Below are positions 36,535 to 44,781 of a DNA stretch of 64,000 bases, one piece after another. The stretch is from Pseudomonas sp. URMO17WK12:I11. Its GTDB lineage: Bacteria; Pseudomonadota; Gammaproteobacteria; Pseudomonadales; Pseudomonadaceae. Position 1 is the stretch's first letter, and every line of letters begins with the position of its first letter. The stretch lies in the NCBI RefSeq assembly GCF_007677725.1, contig NZ_VEDF01000002.1, forward strand, positions 248,001 through 312,000, given 5' to 3'. The notes under the pieces are model-generated. The model did no database searches, was not told the DNA's origin, and saw only the letters and a list, made by a program, of their open reading frames with translations. Made by a program: the position numbers and the translations under genes.

Positions 36535-37941
36535 TCAGCGCTGGGCGAGCAGCTTCTGGTTGGCGCTGACGAAGTCCAGCGCCTCCCCGCCATGCGCTTT
36601 GGCGTATTGCTCGGCCTGGTCCTTGAGCAGGAAAGCCGCCAGCTCGCCATTGCCATCACGGACGAACCAGGCCTGGTTGGCCAGCAACTTGATGCCGCTG
36701 TCGGCAGCCTGGGCGTAGACGGCGCGGATGTCCTTGCCCTCGTGCTCCAACTGGGCCAACGCGCCAAGGGCAGCTTGCGGCGAAGCGTAGTGACGAACTT
36801 TGCCTTCACCGCGTACCCATACCTGCGCCAGGCGGCTGAAGTCGGTGATCGGCTTGCCCGTGAGCGCGTCATTGGCCTTGAGCGGCTGCGGCTCGTAGTT
36901 TTTTAGCGCCTGGTCATAATCCAGGCCGGCCTGGGCGAAAGCTGCACGAATATAGCGGTCGTCGATAAACTGCTGCGTGTCGAGGCCGCGATCGGTTTTC
37001 TTCAGCAGTTTCAGCGTGTCAATGGACGTCGCCACGGCCTGGCGGTATTCCGGCTTCCAGGTCAGGTCGCGGGTCTGTAGGCCGAGCGGGCCGTGGAACA
37101 GGTAATTGACCTCGGCTTCGATGCCGGTGACCTTCTCGATGAGCTCGCTGTACTTTTCCGGTTCGGCCGCGATCAGGCGGTCTGCTTCGAGGCTGGCGCG
37201 CAGGTAGGCGGTTACCACTTCCGGGTATTTCTGCGCATAGTCGGCATCGACCAGGGCGCCGTGAAACGTAGGCGCGTTGGCCTGGGCGCCGTCGTAGATC
37301 TTGCGGGCAAAGCCGCGGTTGGGGAACAGTTCGGCGAACGGCACGAAGTCGGCATGGGCTTCGATGCGGTTGCTGCGCAAGGCGGAGCCGGCGATTTCCG
37401 GGGCTTGGGCGATGATTCGCAGATCCTTCTGCGGGTCCCAGCCTTGCGCCGCGACGGCCCGCAGCAGCATGCTGTGGGCGGTGGAGGCGAAGGGTACGGA
37501 AATGGTCTTGCCCTTCAGTTCGGCCAGCGACTGCACCGGCGAGGCGGCCGGTACGACGATCCCATTGCCGCTGCCATGCACACTCCCCGACAGCACGCTG
37601 ATGAACAGGCTGCGTTTGCCGGCATCCAGATGCGCGACCCCGTTGAATGAGCCAGGGAAATCGGCCATGGCACCGAAATCCAGCTTGCCGGCGACCATCT
37701 CGTTGGTCAGTGGCGCGCCGCTGGTGAAGTTCTTCCATTCGACCTGGTACTGGGCATCCTTGTACTTGCCATCGTGCGGCAGGTACTTTTCGAGCAGGCC
37801 CAGCTCACGGATCAGCAAGCCGCCGGTGGCGCAATTGATGGTGGTGTCCTGGGTGCCGATGGCGATGCGTATGGTTTCGGCGCTGGCATTCAGGCCGGTA
37901 AGCGCCAGCGCGAGGCCGGCCAGGGTTGCTACAAGGCGCAT
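36535..37941 (-). CDS. ABC transporter substrate-binding protein with C-terminal extension
   Basis: This is a 468-residue periplasmic binding protein, much longer than the usual 320-340 for SsuA/TauA/NrtA-like proteins. The signal peptide (MRLVATLAGLALALTGLNAS, cleaved near ASAET) is followed by the binding fold: AIGTQDTTINCATGGLLI, FGAMADFPGS, GKTISVPFASTAHSMLLRAV. About 130 extra residues follow from roughly residue 335. Their end, QAWFVRDGNGELAAFLLKD then AKAHGGEALDF, loosely resembles the NosL metallochaperone fold. I chose the ATG at 37939-37941, which has GAGGGG upstream. It begins the transporter part of the unknown operon, 122 nt after the ferredoxin. Confidence 0.83.
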   Translation of the reverse strand: MRLVATLAGLALALTGLNASAETIRIAIGTQDTTINCATGGLLIRELGLLEKYLPHDGKYKDAQYQVEWKNFTSGAPLTNEMVAGKLDFGAMADFPGSFNGVAHLDAGKRSLFISVLSGSVHGSGNGIVVPAASPVQSLAELKGKTISVPFASTAHSMLLRAVAAQGWDPQKDLRIIAQAPEIAGSALRSNRIEAHADFVPFAELFPNRGFARKIYDGAQANAPTFHGALVDADYAQKYPEVVTAYLRASLEADRLIAAEPEKYSELIEKVTGIEAEVNYLFHGPLGLQTRDLTWKPEYRQAVATSIDTLKLLKKTDRGLDTQQFIDDRYIRAAFAQAGLDYDQALKNYEPQPLKANDALTGKPITDFSRLAQVWVRGEGKVRHYASPQAALGALAQLEHEGKDIRAVYAQAADSGIKLLANQAWFVRDGNGELAAFLLKDQAEQYAKAHGGEALDFVSANQKLLAQR

Positions 37942-38063
37942 GGATGTTTCCCCTCGAATCGTTGTGGATGCTGAAATCGTCTCCGCCGCCCGGTGCGGGG
38001 GGTGGGAAACGAGGGGCGAGGCAGGAAGGCGCGTCCGGTGGTTCGCCGGATGGCGGGGATGAA

Positions 38064-38309
38064 TCAGCGCAGCAGGTACGGGATATCGACCTTCACCGCG
38101 CCCGTGGGGCAGTCTTTTTCGCAGGGCATGCAGTACCAGCACTCGTCGAAGGCCATATAGGCTTTTTGCGTGGCCGGGTTGATCGCCAACAGGTCCATGG
38201 GGCAGACCTCGACACAGACGGTGCAACCTTTATCGGCGATGCACTTGTCTTCGTCGATGGTCACCGGGGCACTGCTGCGAAAGAAGATTTCCTGGGGCTG
38301 GTAAGCCAT
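38064..38309 (-). CDS. 2[4Fe-4S] ferredoxin, AprB-like
   Basis: This 81-residue ferredoxin has two four-cysteine sets, C23-C29-C32-C36 and C57-C60-C63-C67. Each ends in Cys-Pro and suits a [4Fe-4S] cluster. The first set has the long C-x5-C gap typical of the APS-reductase beta subunit. It lacks a signal peptide. It lies 38 nt downstream of the flavoprotein gene on the same strand. I infer that it is the electron-transfer partner of the flavoprotein, as AprB is to AprA. Its own electron donor or acceptor is unknown. Confidence 0.87.
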   Translation of the reverse strand: MAYQPQEIFFRSSAPVTIDEDKCIADKGCTVCVEVCPMDLLAINPATQKAYMAFDECWYCMPCEKDCPTGAVKVDIPYLLR

Positions 38310-38347
38310 TTCACGGAGTCCTTGGGGCCTTGAGCCCTCGGTTTTAT

Positions 38348-40072
38348 TCAGGCAGCGTCGGCTTTCACGCGCAGCCGGTCATAGGCGGTCTGTTCCTGGG
38401 CGTCCAGCGCGATCAGGTAAGGCTCGACGGCCTTCTTGAAGCTGGTCATTTCGCCGTTCTGGTCTTTTTTCAAATGGCAGTGGCAGAACCACTCACTATC
38501 GTTGCGCTTGGGGAAATCGACCCGATGGTGGTACAGGCCCCAGCGGCTCTCCTCGCGAAATAGCGAGGCCCGCGCGGCCATTTCGGCACAGTCGCGGATG
38601 ACCGAGACCTCCATCGCACGCATCAGCTCATGCGGATTGCTGGCTTTGATCTGTTCGAGATCTCGCTCGATCTCGGCAAAGCGCGCCAGGCCGATCTGCA
38701 TCTTCTTGGTCACCTTCGGTGGCTGCAGGTAATCGTTGACCATGCGCCGCAACTTGTACTCGACTTGCGCTGGCGGTAGGCCATGCTCACGCTGCAACGG
38801 GGCGAACACCCGTGTGCGCTCGCGCTCGACCTGCCCATCATCGACCTCGGCAAACGCCCGCCCGGCCACGTAGTGCGCCGCGTTCACGCCGGCAAACCAT
38901 CCGTAGGTGAACGCGCCCAGCATGTAGTTGTGCGGCACCGCCGCCATGTCTCCGGCGGCATACAGGCCCTGAACGCTAGTCTCGGCCTTCTCGTTGACCC
39001 ACACCCCCGAGGCCGAATGGCCCGAGCAAAAACCGATCTCGGAGATATGCATCTCGACCATGTGCTGGCGGTAGTCGGTGCCACGCCCGGCATGGAACTG
39101 GCCACGGCTGGGGCGCTCGTTGCTGTGCAGGATCTCTTCGATGTTCTGAATGGTTTCCTCGGCCAGGTGATCGAGCTTGAGAAACACCGGACCATTGCCG
39201 CCTTCGAGTTCCTGATGAAACTCCCACATCATCTGGCCGCTCCAGTAGTCGCACTCGATGAAGCGCTCGCCCTTGCTGTTGGCGGTGTAGCCGCCGAGCG
39301 GGCCGGTCACATAGGCACACGCCGGGCCGTTGTAGTCCTTGATCAACGGGTTGATCTGGAAGCATTCGAGATTGGCCAGCTCGGCCCCGGCATGGTAGGC
39401 CATGGCGTAGCCGTCGCCGGCGTTGGTCGGATTCTCGTAGGTGCCCATCAGGTAGCCCGACGAAGGCAGGCCCAAACGCCCCGCCGCGCCACAGGCGAGA
39501 ATCACCGCCTTGGCACGGACCACGCGAAATTCACCGCTGCGGCAATCGAAACCCATGACACCGGCAGCGGCGCCCTGTTGATCGAGCAATATGCGGGTAC
39601 AGACCATGCGATTGGTGATGTCGACCCGGGCGCGCTTGAGCTGGCGATACAGCACTTTCTTGATGTCGTGGCCTTCGGGCATGGGCAGTACATACGCGCC
39701 CATGTGATGGACCTTCTTCACCGCGTAATCGCCGGTTTCATCCTTCTCGAACTTCACGCCCCAGCGGTCGAGCTGCTCGATGGTTTCAAAGCTGTGCGTC
39801 GCATAGGCATGCACGGTGGCCTGGTTGACGATGCCGTCGTTGGCGACGGTGATTTCCTTGGTGTACTGCTCGGCGGTGGCATGCCCGGGAATGATGGCGT
39901 TGTTCAGGCCATCCATGCCCATGCTGATGGCACCGCTGCGTTTGACATTGGCTTTGTCGAGCAACAACACGCGCAGGCTCTTGTCCTGCTCCTTGGCCTT
40001 GATCGCGGCCATGGGGCCGGCCGTGCCGCCGCCGATGACGATGATGTCGTAGTCCTGGGTTTCGATACTCAT
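38348..40072 (-). CDS. FAD flavoprotein related to APS reductase / fumarate reductase alpha subunit
   Basis: This 574-residue flavoprotein is of the fumarate reductase/succinate dehydrogenase/AprA family. The FAD-binding motif is IIVIGGGTAGPMAAIKAKEQ, and GLYAAGDMAA lies near residue 365. The C-terminal half includes an AprA-like stretch, RWGLYHHRVDFPKRNDSEW, followed by FCHCH. It has no signal peptide, so it acts in the cytoplasm. It overlaps the GntR gene by 4 nt and precedes the ferredoxin gene. Together they resemble an AprAB pair, though the genome context is sulfonate-type uptake, not sulfate respiration. The substrate is unknown. Confidence 0.85.
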   Translation of the reverse strand: MSIETQDYDIIVIGGGTAGPMAAIKAKEQDKSLRVLLLDKANVKRSGAISMGMDGLNNAIIPGHATAEQYTKEITVANDGIVNQATVHAYATHSFETIEQLDRWGVKFEKDETGDYAVKKVHHMGAYVLPMPEGHDIKKVLYRQLKRARVDITNRMVCTRILLDQQGAAAGVMGFDCRSGEFRVVRAKAVILACGAAGRLGLPSSGYLMGTYENPTNAGDGYAMAYHAGAELANLECFQINPLIKDYNGPACAYVTGPLGGYTANSKGERFIECDYWSGQMMWEFHQELEGGNGPVFLKLDHLAEETIQNIEEILHSNERPSRGQFHAGRGTDYRQHMVEMHISEIGFCSGHSASGVWVNEKAETSVQGLYAAGDMAAVPHNYMLGAFTYGWFAGVNAAHYVAGRAFAEVDDGQVERERTRVFAPLQREHGLPPAQVEYKLRRMVNDYLQPPKVTKKMQIGLARFAEIERDLEQIKASNPHELMRAMEVSVIRDCAEMAARASLFREESRWGLYHHRVDFPKRNDSEWFCHCHLKKDQNGEMTSFKKAVEPYLIALDAQEQTAYDRLRVKADAA

Positions 40073-40818
40073 ACGTTGCTCCCCTTCTGGCGGTCGATGC
40101 GCAGGCGGTACTGGAAGGCATCGCCGCGGTAATACAGGTGCTCGAAGTCCAGCGGCGTACCATCGGCGGCATGGGTCAGACGCTCGATACGCATGATCGG
40201 CGCGCCCTCCTGCACCTGTAGCGCCTGGGTCAAGTCGCTGTCGGCGAGCACCGCATCGATGGCCAGGTCAGCGTGACCCAGGGCGATGCCGCAGTCGTTT
40301 TCCAGCAGCAGGAAAATGTCGCGGGTGACCAAGTCGGCCTGCTCCAGTTTTTCGCCGACAGCCTTGGGCAGCCAGGTGATTTCCAGAGATACCGGCTCGC
40401 GATTGATCAAGCGCACGCGGCGAATTTCAGTGACCAGGCTGCCTTCCTCGAGCTGCAAGCGCGCAGCGACCACGGCGTTGGCAGGCACATGGCGCAGGCT
40501 GCGCAGGCGGTTGATCACCTCATAGCCCCTCTGCGTCATCGACTCGCCCAGGCCCTGCAGGGTGCTGACGTTCTGGAACGCCTTGGGCTTGGCGACGAAC
40601 GTGCCTTTGCCATGGATCTTGAAAATCAGTCCTTCTTTCTGTAGGTCACCAAGCGCCTGGCGCACGGTGATGCGGCTCACCGCAAAGGCCTTGCCCAGTT
40701 CGCTTTCCGAGGGCATGCGGCTGTGCGGTGCATAGCTGCCATCGAGAATGCGCTCGCGCAGCAGGTCCTTGAGCTGGGTGTAGAGCGGAACGGGAGAAAA
40801 CGGGAGCAGGTCGGCCAT
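40069..40818 (-). CDS. GntR/HutC-family regulator with UTRA domain
   Basis: This 249-residue regulator has an N-terminal winged helix (about 8-75; MPSESELGKAFAVSRITVRQ, then ALGDLQKEGLIFKIHGKGTF) and a UTRA ligand-binding domain (about 90-240). I chose MADLLPFSPVPLY at 40818; the open frame above it has no family similarity. It is the first gene of the operon and overlaps the flavoprotein gene by 4 nt, so it probably regulates this operon. A perfect palindrome lies just upstream. The effector is presumably the imported compound or a product. Confidence 0.87.
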   Translation of the reverse strand: MADLLPFSPVPLYTQLKDLLRERILDGSYAPHSRMPSESELGKAFAVSRITVRQALGDLQKEGLIFKIHGKGTFVAKPKAFQNVSTLQGLGESMTQRGYEVINRLRSLRHVPANAVVAARLQLEEGSLVTEIRRVRLINREPVSLEITWLPKAVGEKLEQADLVTRDIFLLLENDCGIALGHADLAIDAVLADSDLTQALQVQEGAPIMRIERLTHAADGTPLDFEHLYYRGDAFQYRLRIDRQKGSNV

Positions 40819-40839
40819 GGATCTCTTCGCTGATCGAAT

Positions 40840-40855
40840 ACTTGTTATAACAAGT
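40840..40855. promoter_or_regulatory. Perfect 16-bp palindrome upstream of the gntR-type gene
   Basis: ACTTGTTATAACAAGT is self-complementary and lies 22 nt before the GntR start codon. GntR/HutC-type proteins bind such palindromes. The position fits an autoregulatory operator overlapping the promoter. Confidence 0.65.
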
Positions 40856-41023
40856 TGTGACCAGATGCTATGCGGGCCTAGGCCAGTAGCGGAAATACCG
40901 AGTTGGCATATGGTTAGATTGTTCTCGAGGCCACGACCGGCCGATGGCGACACCGCCGGAAAAGTAACCTTAGATCAAGGCCATGGACGTTCTCGCAGGA
41001 GATGGGTATCATGCCTGCGCGTT

Positions 41024-41100
41024 GCACTCGTAGCTCAGCTGGATAGAGTACTGCCCTCCGAAGGCAGGGGTCGTGGGTTCGAATCCCGCCGAGTGCGCCA
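41024..41100 (+). tRNA. tRNA-Arg (anticodon CCG)
   Basis: A 77-nt cloverleaf is visible. The acceptor stem pairs GCACTCG (41024-41030) with CGAGTGC (41090-41096), followed by G and the encoded CCA. The anticodon stem CTGCC/GGCAG (41051-41055, 41063-41067) closes the loop with anticodon CCG at 41058-41060. The T arm carries GGTTCGAATCC. It reads CGG arginine codons. A terminator follows. The reverse strand reads as a known false protein (see rejected items). Confidence 0.97.
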
Positions 41101-41110
41101 TACCTTCCAG

Positions 41111-41141
41111 AGCCCGCCTTGAGCGGGCTTTGTCGTTTCTG
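41111..41141 (+). terminator. Intrinsic terminator after tRNA-Arg
   Basis: AGCCCGC (41111-41117) and GCGGGCT (41123-41129) form a 7-bp stem with loop CTTGA, followed by TTTGTCGTTT. It sits 11 nt after the tRNA. Confidence 0.8.
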
Positions 41142-41304
41142 GGGTTTGAGTTTTGCGTAATTGACGCTGGCGACGCGACATCCCAATTCAAAATTAGTTC
41201 CATCGACTTTACCTGATTGGATCCATCCCGCTAGAATGATGGCACTTTGCCGTACCCGTAATTTGATCGCTTGCCGATCAATCACTCTCTCCAGGGATCC
41301 AGGA

Positions 41305-41814
41305 ATGAAAATGCTGAAACACTGTCTGGCTTTGACCGTTGCCGCTGCGCTGGTGGGTTGCCAAGCGACCGGCGAGCAGTACCAAGCCGATGTGTTCGAT
41401 GCCAGTCAGGTGAATACCCAGCAAGAAGCCAAGACCGTGAAAATCATCACGGTGTCGCCGACCCGCATCAAGGTCAGCAACGAAAAGAACCAGAAAGCGG
41501 CCATGGTCATCGGCGGCGTGTTGGGCGCGCTGGGCGGTGCAGCGCTGGGCGCTGGGCACAACAAGGACACCGCCATCGTCGGTGGCGTGGCAGGCGGCGG
41601 CGTTGGTGCGCTGGCGGGCTCGCTGGTCAGCGATACCACGCTGGTACCAGGTGTACTGATCGGCTACGCGGAAAACGGTAAGGTCTATACCTCGGCGCAG
41701 GTGGGCCGTCCGTGCGATTTCAAGGTCGGTGACATCTCGCTGATGGTCATGACCCTGTCCAACGAGACGCGCATCCAGCCGAACGCCACCTGCCCCGATC
41801 CCAAGACCACCTGA
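41305..41814 (+). CDS. Glycine-zipper outer-membrane lipoprotein
   Basis: This 169-residue lipoprotein has a signal peptide with lipobox LVGC (cysteine about residue 19). Its central stretch is Gly/Ala-rich (AAMVIGGVLGALGGAALGAG and VGGVAGGGVGALAGSL), as in SlyB-like glycine-zipper lipoproteins of the outer membrane. The C-terminal part, ending in RIQPNATCPDPKTT, is more polar. Start ATG at 41305 with AGGA nearby; a second ATG two codons on is possible. It is followed closely by two other envelope genes on the same strand, suggesting an operon. Function unknown. Confidence 0.83.
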   Translation: MKMLKHCLALTVAAALVGCQATGEQYQADVFDASQVNTQQEAKTVKIITVSPTRIKVSNEKNQKAAMVIGGVLGALGGAALGAGHNKDTAIVGGVAGGGVGALAGSLVSDTTLVPGVLIGYAENGKVYTSAQVGRPCDFKVGDISLMVMTLSNETRIQPNATCPDPKTT

Positions 41815-41824
41815 GGCCTGAGCC

Positions 41825-42355
41825 ATGAAGCGAGTAGTTCTGGCCACCACCCTTGTCTTGGCGGCGACTGGCGCTGCGGCCGGTCAGTTCGACCAGCTGT
41901 ACCAGATCGAGCAGCAGACCAAACAATCCCAGGCGGCATTGGAAACCGAGCGTCTGCGCCAGGCAGCCGCCGCCGAGCAGCGCGCCGAAGCGCGCGAAGC
42001 CGCTGCGCGCCAACAGCGTGCGGCAGCCCAGCGTGCGGCTTCCCAGCGCGCCGCCGAGCAGCATCAGGCACAGGCAGCTGAGCGCAAGCGCGTGCAAACC
42101 CGCGAGGAATCGTTCGAGGACGAACTGCGGGCGCTGGAGCTCGAAGAACGACGCCTGAAGCTGCAAGCGAAAAAAGCCCAGGTGGCCCGCGCCAACGACT
42201 ACATCGATGCCGAACTGCGCGACAGCGCCGCGCGTACCGACATGATTCAGTCCAACGCCGATGCCGCGCGCAACGTCAGCTCGGGCGCCAAGTCCTTGCT
42301 CGAAGACGTCGGCAAGGCCGAAGTGAAACGCGCGGGCGGCCTGTTCGGCGAGTGA
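41825..42355 (+). CDS. Exported coiled-coil protein (DUF5384-like)
   Basis: This 176-residue protein has a signal peptide (MKRVVLATTLVLAATGAAAG) followed by an Ala/Gln/Glu/Arg-rich helix over about residues 25-130 with many RAAAQ-type repeats. A long coiled coil is likely. The C-terminal part (SSGAKSLLEDVGKAEVKRAGG) is more regular. It starts 10 nt after the preceding lipoprotein gene, and the third gene begins 56 nt on, so the trio is probably co-transcribed. It may be a periplasmic structural protein. I recognise it only as the DUF5384 type, tentatively. Confidence 0.75.
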   Translation: MKRVVLATTLVLAATGAAAGQFDQLYQIEQQTKQSQAALETERLRQAAAAEQRAEAREAAARQQRAAAQRAASQRAAEQHQAQAAERKRVQTREESFEDELRALELEERRLKLQAKKAQVARANDYIDAELRDSAARTDMIQSNADAARNVSSGAKSLLEDVGKAEVKRAGGLFGE

Positions 42356-42411
42356 CCATCCATGGCGCTGCCCACGCGCTTGCCTGGGCAGCCCGAAGCT
42401 GAGACAACATC

Positions 42412-42735
42412 ATGCTACGACTGATCATGCTGGCTACGGCCGGCCTGCTGCTGGGCGGCTGCCTGCAGGAAGAACCTGCATTCCCCAACGTGGACTTGCA
42501 TGGCCGCCTGGTCGTTGACCAAGAAGTCACCGGCGCGCGTCAGGCACAGGGTATTCAGGGCGAGTACTACAAGCGGGTGCTAAGTGTGAACGGCCAGGAC
42601 ATGGCCTTCAACGACTTCGTCCGCCACTACTGCCCTGACAGCAACACCCGCAACGAAACCTGCATCAAGGCATTTCGTATCAAGAAAATCGACGATGTCA
42701 GCGGCGCCACTCGGTTCTTGCCCAACGGGCTGTGA
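42412..42735 (+). CDS. Small lipoprotein of unknown function
   Basis: This 107-residue protein has a signal peptide with lipobox LGGC (near residue 17), then a polar mature part with two further cysteines (HYCPDSNTRNETCIKAFR) that could form a disulfide. It is the third gene of a small envelope-protein group starting at 41305. A strong terminator follows at 42761. No family name is recognised. The acidic post-cysteine sequence LQEEPAF does not show the Asp+2 inner-membrane retention signal, so outer-membrane sorting is likely. Confidence 0.78.
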   Translation: MLRLIMLATAGLLLGGCLQEEPAFPNVDLHGRLVVDQEVTGARQAQGIQGEYYKRVLSVNGQDMAFNDFVRHYCPDSNTRNETCIKAFRIKKIDDVSGATRFLPNGL

Positions 42736-42760
42736 CTCCAGGCAACGCTCGAGTAGAGAA

Positions 42761-42789
42761 AGGCCCGCTTGGACAAAGCGGGCCTTTTT
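42761..42789 (+). terminator. Intrinsic terminator after the envelope-protein trio
   Basis: AGGCCCGCTT (42761-42770) and AAGCGGGCCT (42776-42785) form a perfect 10-bp stem with loop GGACA, followed by TTTTC. It ends the trio's transcript. Confidence 0.9.
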
Positions 42790-42885
42790 CATTTGTGCGA
42801 CATGTCGCATCAGCAGGACTCCCGTACCAGAAGCAATGGTGTTAGCGTGGCTTTTCTTACCCGCTTGCGAAGGAATGCGCGACAC

Positions 42886-44616
42886 ATGTCCCTGAACAAA
42901 CTCACCGCCACGGCCTTGCTGCTGGCCAGCCTCGGCCTGTCCATCCAGTCGGCACAGGCCAATCTCACCCAGCAGCAGTCCAGCGCCATCGTAGGTGCCT
43001 TCGCCGATAGCCAACCGGCCGATTTCAAGCAGTTTCTCGGCAAGCTCAAGGCCAGCGACTTGGCCAAGGTCGACGATCTTGCGGCCACCTTGGACGCCTA
43101 CCTGGCCGGCAAGTCGCTGGACGCCGAGCAGCACAACCAGATCAATCGCCTGTTGGGCCTGTACACGCGCATCAAGTACGCCAATGCTGCGAAGCAGGAT
43201 TTGCGCGAGCTGGTCGCCATCCCCACCTTCGCCGTCGAGGGCGTGGCACAGCACGAAAATCCCGAGTTCGTGAAGATCGCCGACAAGATCAAGGCCCTGG
43301 CCGATCGCTTCGGGCTGGCGTTTCGCAACGTCGACAATCGGGTTTACGAGATTTCGCTAGGCCAGGGCAAGGAAGTGGTCGGCATCCACGCCCATGCCGA
43401 TGTGGTGCCGGTCAACCCGGATAACTGGAAGCTCGCCGACGGTACCCGCCTCGATCCGTTCAAGGTCACCCTGGTGGGCGACCGCATGTACGGCCGTGGC
43501 ACCGAAGACGACAAGAACGGCATTATCGTCGCGCTGTATGCGCTCAAGGTTGCCAAGGATGAAAACCTGCCGCTGGCCCGACAGTTCAAGTTGCTGATCG
43601 ACACCACTGAAGAAACCAGCGGCGACGCCATTCCCTACTACTTCGAGCGCAACCCGACGCCGGACTACAACCTGGCGCTGGACGGCGGTTATCCGGTGGT
43701 GATCGCCGAGAAGGGCTATGGCACGGTCATGGCGAGCTTCAGCAAGCGCCCAGCCACCGGCGCAGGCGCAGAGATCACCGACCTGACCGGCGGCCTGGCG
43801 ACCAACCAGATCCCCACCACCTCGGTGGCGACCCTGCTCAGCGACCAGCCCGCCGAGTTGGCCGCGCAGCTGCAAAAGGCTGGCGCAGATTATCGCCAGC
43901 GCAACGGCGAGGACTTCAGCATCGAGGCCAAGGCCGAAGACGGCAAGGTGGTGCTGACCGTGACCGGCGTGTCCGCGCATTCCTCGGAGCCTGAGTCCGG
44001 CGTCAACCCCGTGGCCCGCATGCTCGACTTCCTTGCAGGCCTGGGCAAGCAGGTGCCGCTCAAGCACAACCACTTCACCGACGCGGCCCATTACGCGGCC
44101 GACAATTGGGGGCTGGATTACCTGGGCGGCAAGCTCGGCATCGGTTTCAAGGACAGTTTCATGGGCCCGTTGACCGCCTCGCCAACCTTCGTGGGCGTGG
44201 ATGACAAAGGCGTGAAGCTGGCCGTCAACCTGCGCATCCCCAAGGGCAAGCCACTGGCAACGCTCAAGGACCAGATTGCCGACAAGCTCGGCCAGTGGAC
44301 CCGCCAGCAGCACACCTCGGTCGCCTTCGACTACAGCCTCGACGAGCCGATGTACCGCAACCCCGAGGGCGAGTGGGTCAAGGCCTTGCTCGACGTGGCC
44401 AGCGAAAACCTCGGCATGAAGCATGAGTACGGCACCTCCGCCGGCGCCACCTCGGTGCACGACCTGCCCAACGGCGTGCAATTCGGCCTGGCGATGCCAG
44501 ACGTGAAGTACACCGGGCACAACGACAACGAGTTCAAGACGGTGGAGCAGTTCGAGCTGGACCTGCAGGTGGTCAGCGAGATGGTGGCGCGGATCGGGCA
44601 GATGCCTTCACTCTGA
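42886..44616 (+). CDS. Secreted M20-family dipeptidase
   Basis: This 576-residue zinc peptidase is of the M20 family (PepV/Sapep-like) with a signal peptide ending near QSAQANL. Metal-site motifs are visible: GIHAHADVVPV, GRGTEDDKNG and DTTEETSGD. The lid domain is inserted between them, and a second metal-site region lies near GATSVHDLPNG. It cleaves dipeptides or similar in the periplasm. The chosen ATG has AAGGA upstream. The protein is longer than most relatives because of an N-terminal helical region of about 100 residues (LTQQQSSAIVGAFADSQ and following). Substrate specificity is unknown. Confidence 0.85.
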   Translation: MSLNKLTATALLLASLGLSIQSAQANLTQQQSSAIVGAFADSQPADFKQFLGKLKASDLAKVDDLAATLDAYLAGKSLDAEQHNQINRLLGLYTRIKYANAAKQDLRELVAIPTFAVEGVAQHENPEFVKIADKIKALADRFGLAFRNVDNRVYEISLGQGKEVVGIHAHADVVPVNPDNWKLADGTRLDPFKVTLVGDRMYGRGTEDDKNGIIVALYALKVAKDENLPLARQFKLLIDTTEETSGDAIPYYFERNPTPDYNLALDGGYPVVIAEKGYGTVMASFSKRPATGAGAEITDLTGGLATNQIPTTSVATLLSDQPAELAAQLQKAGADYRQRNGEDFSIEAKAEDGKVVLTVTGVSAHSSEPESGVNPVARMLDFLAGLGKQVPLKHNHFTDAAHYAADNWGLDYLGGKLGIGFKDSFMGPLTASPTFVGVDDKGVKLAVNLRIPKGKPLATLKDQIADKLGQWTRQQHTSVAFDYSLDEPMYRNPEGEWVKALLDVASENLGMKHEYGTSAGATSVHDLPNGVQFGLAMPDVKYTGHNDNEFKTVEQFELDLQVVSEMVARIGQMPSL

Positions 44617-44631
44617 GCCGCACGTCCGATC

Positions 44632-44662
44632 AGCCGCTGCCGGCATCCAGTCGGCAGCGGCT
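44632..44662. terminator. 11-bp hairpin after the dipeptidase gene
   Basis: AGCCGCTGCCG (44632-44642) and CGGCAGCGGCT (44652-44662) form a perfect 11-bp stem with loop GCATCCAGT, beginning 15 nt after the stop. No T-run follows directly. Confidence 0.6.
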
Positions 44663-44781
44663 GTAGCTCGTCATGACGTTTTTCAATCGGCTCGATGCCG
44701 TTTCCTGCATTGCCGTGCAAGCCGGCGTACACGATGCTTTAGTTACATCCAGCACTCGTATTCTCCCCCGCAGAGGCCCGT

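Noticed and set aside
36535..38226. 563-residue version of the binding protein starting at 38226
   Set aside because: The first 95 residues are noncoding-like and overlap the ferredoxin gene. A clear signal peptide begins at 37941.
40914..41285. Reverse-strand open frame across the tRNA-Arg containing [20 protein letters not shown]
   Set aside because: This is the well-known false protein from translating the antisense of a tRNA gene. The tRNA explains the sequence fully.
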